Source: Oscillospiraceae bacterium (GTDB taxonomy: Bacteria > Bacillota > Clostridia > Oscillospirales > Ruminococcaceae). From it: 8,379 bases of DNA. The notes under the pieces were generated by a model. That model did no database searches. It saw only the letters and a list, made by a program, of their open reading frames with translations, and had not been told where the DNA came from. Of this stretch, positions 6,119-8,379 are shown piece by piece (position 1 is the stretch's first letter; each line of letters begins with the position of its first letter). Both the position numbers and the translations under genes were made by a program. Location: assembly GCA_900757485.1 (NCBI GenBank), contig CAAEOA010000071.1, positions 1 through 8,379 on the forward strand, read 5' to 3'.

Positions 6119-7354
6119 TTAATCCTGATATTTTTTGATACACAAAGTGGCGTTGTGACCGCCGAATCCCAAAGAATTAGACAGTGCGATTTTTGCATCA
6201 ACTTTGCGCGCGCCCTCTGTAATATAATCCAAATCACAATCCGGATCCGCATGCTGAAATCCAGCAGTCTGCGGCAAAACCCCTTCCTGCAGTGCCAGCG
6301 CGGTCGCAATCACTTCGATTGCACCGGCAGCCCCCAGCAGATGACCGGTTACTGATTTCGTAGAACTAATTGCCACTTTATGTGCATGATCGCCCAGTGC
6401 TTTTTTGATGGCGATGGTTTCATATTTATCGTTGAGTCCGGTAGAAGTACCGTGTGCATTAATATAATCCACCGCATCCGGCGTTAATCCGGCTTCACTG
6501 ATGGCAAGCTGCATAGAATGAGAAGCGCCTTCTCCCTCCGGATCAGGGCTGGTAATATGATAAGCATCGGCAGTAGCACCATATCCGACAATCTCTCCGT
6601 AAATTTTAGCGCCTCGTGCCTTAGCATGTTCCAGCTCCTCCAAAATTACAATGCCTCCGCCTTCCCCCATGACGAATCCGTCACGATCCGCATCAAACGG
6701 AATCGAAGCACGATCGGGATGATTGCTGTGACTTAATGCAGTCATATTGTTAAAGCCCGCAATCGAAAATTTGGTAATTGCCGCCTCCGCACCGCCTGTA
6801 ACACAAGCTTCCAGATACCCGTGCTTAATTTGACGGTATGCCTCACCGATTGCATGAGTAGAAGTGGAGCATGCGGTAACCGGCGCAAAATTTACGCCTT
6901 TAAAATCGGTTTTCATAGCAATGGTTCCCGCAGCCATATTGGATATCATCATCGGAATAAAGAAGACGGAACCCCGTCCCGAACCTTTTTCCATAAATTT
7001 ACTGTGCTCATTCTCCAAGGTCTGCAAGCCGCCGATGCCGCTGCCGACAATAACGCCTACCCGATAAGGATCGATATCTTTAAAATCAGTACCGGCGTCT
7101 TTCAGCGCCTCCAAAGCAGCCGCTACTGCAAACTGACAATAGCGATCGGTTCTTCTGGCTTCTTTTTTTTCTATATATTGGGTCGGATCAAAATCCTTTA
7201 TTTCAGCAGCTACTTTCACATCAATATCAGAAGTGTCAAAACTTTCAATAAAGCTGATTCCGTGCTCACCGCTTTTTATCCTGTTCCAAAAAGTTTCAAT
7301 GTTGTTGCCGACGGGGCTAATCACGCCCATACCGGTAATAACCACTCTTTTCAT
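6119..7354 (-). CDS. fabF: 3-ketoacyl-ACP synthase II (FabF)
   Basis: This enzyme condenses malonyl-ACP with a growing acyl-ACP, extending the chain by two carbons. From the ATG at 7354 it is 411 residues, the standard length. It begins KRVVITGMGVISPVG. The thiolase-fold active site is complete: Cys162 in TACSTSTHAIG, His301 in NAHGTSTG, Lys333 in STKSVTGHLLGA and His338 in the same segment. The terminal SNSLGFGGHNA glycine-rich loop is present. FabF, rather than the initiating FabH, is clear from the Cys-His-His set. No good ribosome binding site precedes the ATG. An upstream TTG at 7387 would add 11 residues (MFRKRVPDIHL), but these do not match the family start and its nearest purine-rich motif is too far. 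An 8-nt direct repeat (AAAAGAGT) occurs at both candidate start regions. fabG ends 80 nt upstream. Confidence 0.95.
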   Translation of the reverse strand: MKRVVITGMGVISPVGNNIETFWNRIKSGEHGISFIESFDTSDIDVKVAAEIKDFDPTQYIEKKEARRTDRYCQFAVAAALEALKDAGTDFKDIDPYRVGVIVGSGIGGLQTLENEHSKFMEKGSGRGSVFFIPMMISNMAAGTIAMKTDFKGVNFAPVTACSTSTHAIGEAYRQIKHGYLEACVTGGAEAAITKFSIAGFNNMTALSHSNHPDRASIPFDADRDGFVMGEGGGIVILEELEHAKARGAKIYGEIVGYGATADAYHITSPDPEGEGASHSMQLAISEAGLTPDAVDYINAHGTSTGLNDKYETIAIKKALGDHAHKVAISSTKSVTGHLLGAAGAIEVIATALALQEGVLPQTAGFQHADPDCDLDYITEGARKVDAKIALSNSLGFGGHNATLCIKKYQD

Positions 7355-7434
7355 AAGATGAATATCGGGTACTCTTTTCCGAAACAAAAAAGATGCCCGC
7401 CCGCCTTTCTCCTAAGTTTTACTTTATTACTATA

Positions 7435-8178
7435 CTACATTGATAAACAGCCATCAATAACAATCACTTGCCCTGAAATATAGCTTGCGTCCTCCGAGGC
7501 AAGGAAAGAAATCGTAGATGCCACTTCTTCCGGTTTTCCGTAACGGCCTAATGCAATCTGTCCCTTGATTGCTTCTTTTACCTTTTCGTCCAAAACATCG
7601 GTCATCGGTGTTTCGATAAATCCCGGTGCAACCGCATTGACTGTGATATTGCGTTTGCCGAGTTCTTTTGCAGCCGTCAGAGTCATACCTACAACCCCCG
7701 CTTTAGAGGCAGAATAATTAAACTGTCCGGCATTTCCGTATAACCCCGCAACCGAAGCAACGTTAATAATCCGACCGTTCCTCTGTTTGATCATAACGCC
7801 GCTGACATGTCGTGTCATATTAAATACGCTTTTATAATTTACATTTGTTACAATGTCAAACTGTTCTTCAGACATTCTAGCCAACAAGCCATCCTTGGTA
7901 ATACCGGCATTGTTAACCAGCACATCAATGCTGCCAAACCGATCTTTCACTGCCTTTACCATGTTTTCACAAGCGGAAAAATCAGAAACATCGCAGATAA
8001 AGCATTCTGCCTCTACGCCATAAGCTCTGCAAGCCTCTGCCGTCTGCACGCCGCCGTTCTCTTTTTCTGCTTCGCCCCGGCAATTAATCGCAATCTGAAA
8101 ACCGTCGGAAGCCAAACGTTTTGCAATACAAGCGCCGATACCTTGTGAAGCACCGGTAATTAAAGCTGTTTTAGCCAA
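7435..8178 (-). CDS. fabG: 3-ketoacyl-ACP reductase FabG
   Basis: This NADPH-dependent short-chain dehydrogenase reduces 3-ketoacyl-ACP to the 3-hydroxy form. It is 247 residues from the TTG at 8178. The nucleotide-binding TGASQGIG loop is at 8-15, NNAG at 89-92, and the catalytic Ser142, Tyr155 and Lys159 appear in VASVAG and YSASKAG. The VAPGFIETPMT and GQVIVIDG blocks near the end are typical. A GTG at 8187 would add three residues (MLH), but AAGGGG (8187-8192) overlaps it and lies 8 nt before the TTG, which makes the TTG the likelier start. That start overlaps the fabK stop by 8 nt (TTGGCTAA), suggesting translational coupling. The penultimate DGCLSM replaces the common DGG; this is a family-level variation, not a catalytic change. 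General SDRs look similar, and context decides the name. Confidence 0.95.
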   Translation of the reverse strand: MAKTALITGASQGIGACIAKRLASDGFQIAINCRGEAEKENGGVQTAEACRAYGVEAECFICDVSDFSACENMVKAVKDRFGSIDVLVNNAGITKDGLLARMSEEQFDIVTNVNYKSVFNMTRHVSGVMIKQRNGRIINVASVAGLYGNAGQFNYSASKAGVVGMTLTAAKELGKRNITVNAVAPGFIETPMTDVLDEKVKEAIKGQIALGRYGKPEEVASTISFLASEDASYISGQVIVIDGCLSM

Positions 8179-8379
8179 GTGTAACACCCCTTAATTGTTC
8201 GAAATTTTTGATTAGTTTTTCTGCTTCATGAAACATTTCTTCAATGATTTCCTTGCATGGTTTCACATCGTTCACCATGCCAGCTATCTGTCCTGCCATA
8301 AAACTGCCTTCTTCTAAATTACCGTCTTTTACCGCCTTTCGCAAAGAACCGACGGTCAAATCCTCAAACTCAGCAGCAG
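8171..8379 (-). CDS. fabK: Enoyl-ACP reductase II (FabK), C-terminal end only
   Basis: This is an FMN-dependent enoyl-ACP reductase that saturates the trans-2 bond in the last step of each elongation cycle. It is a different fold from FabI and is typically insensitive to triclosan. Only the last 68 residues lie in the window, as the frame stays open to the right edge. The visible tail reads AAEFEDLTVGSLRKAVKDG, then SFMAGQIAGMVNDVKPCKEI and a helical, charged end. The MAGQIAG and KPCKEIIEEM blocks are characteristic of the FabK/nitronate monooxygenase-like family. The TTG at 8359 is an internal Leu, not a start. fabG follows directly with an 8-nt overlap, so no fabD lies between them. A short 2-nitropropane dioxygenase-like paralogue is the alternative, but the operon context strongly favours FabK. 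Confidence 0.85.
   Translation of the reverse strand, partial: AAEFEDLTVGSLRKAVKDGNLEEGSFMAGQIAGMVNDVKPCKEIIEEMFHEAEKLIKNFEQLRGVTLG

Noticed and set aside
7381..7412. G-rich tract followed by a T-run between fabG and fabF as a possible terminator
   Set aside because: The G-rich tract has no complementary C-rich arm, so no stable stem can form before the T-run.
6821..7483. A 220-codon open frame on the plus strand opposite fabF
   Set aside because: It is a shadow of fabF and the fabG end. The translation is Cys/His/Ser-rich with no recognisable domain and no ribosome binding site, while the minus frame has a full catalytic set.

Overview
This window is core housekeeping DNA from a low-to-moderate GC Gram-positive bacterium, most likely a member of the Clostridia. 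Three things point there: the gene order (FabK-type enoyl reductase followed by fabG, fabF, accB, fabZ, accC, accD, accA), the separate short AccA and zinc-ribbon AccD subunits, and strong AAGGAG-type ribosome binding sites with several TTG starts. I infer the class from these traits and did not confirm it with a database. A previously undescribed system is not evident.

Layout. Bases 1-1460 (+ strand) hold the C-terminal four fifths of the translational GTPase TypA/BipA, cut at its 5' side by the window edge. A perfect 18-bp hairpin at 1474-1513 sits between convergent genes and probably terminates transcription in both directions. Everything from 1550 to 8379 is on the minus strand and reads right to left. 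It is one fatty-acid synthesis block: fabK (3' end only), fabG, fabF, accB, fabZ, accC, accD, accA and finally acpP. The gaps are 0-130 bp, and two junctions (fabK/fabG and accD/accA) overlap by 8 nt. No stretch of 300 bases lacks a gene.

How the genes work together. AccB (biotin carrier), AccC (biotin carboxylase) and AccD plus AccA (carboxyltransferase) form acetyl-CoA carboxylase, which makes malonyl-CoA. ACP carries the growing chain. FabF condenses, FabG reduces the 3-keto group, FabZ dehydrates and FabK reduces the enoyl bond. The malonyl transferase FabD, which usually lies between fabK and fabG, is missing from that position, and no FabH or regulator gene is in view. acpP lies last, behind a gap that carries a plausible promoter of its own.

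The most unusual small-scale signals are in the intergenic RNA. Before accC, a hairpin and an eight-codon mini-ORF separate a strong Shine-Dalgarno sequence from the accC start. Between accB and fabZ there is a 15-bp bulged hairpin. The two overlapping gene junctions also share nearly the same 8-nt string.
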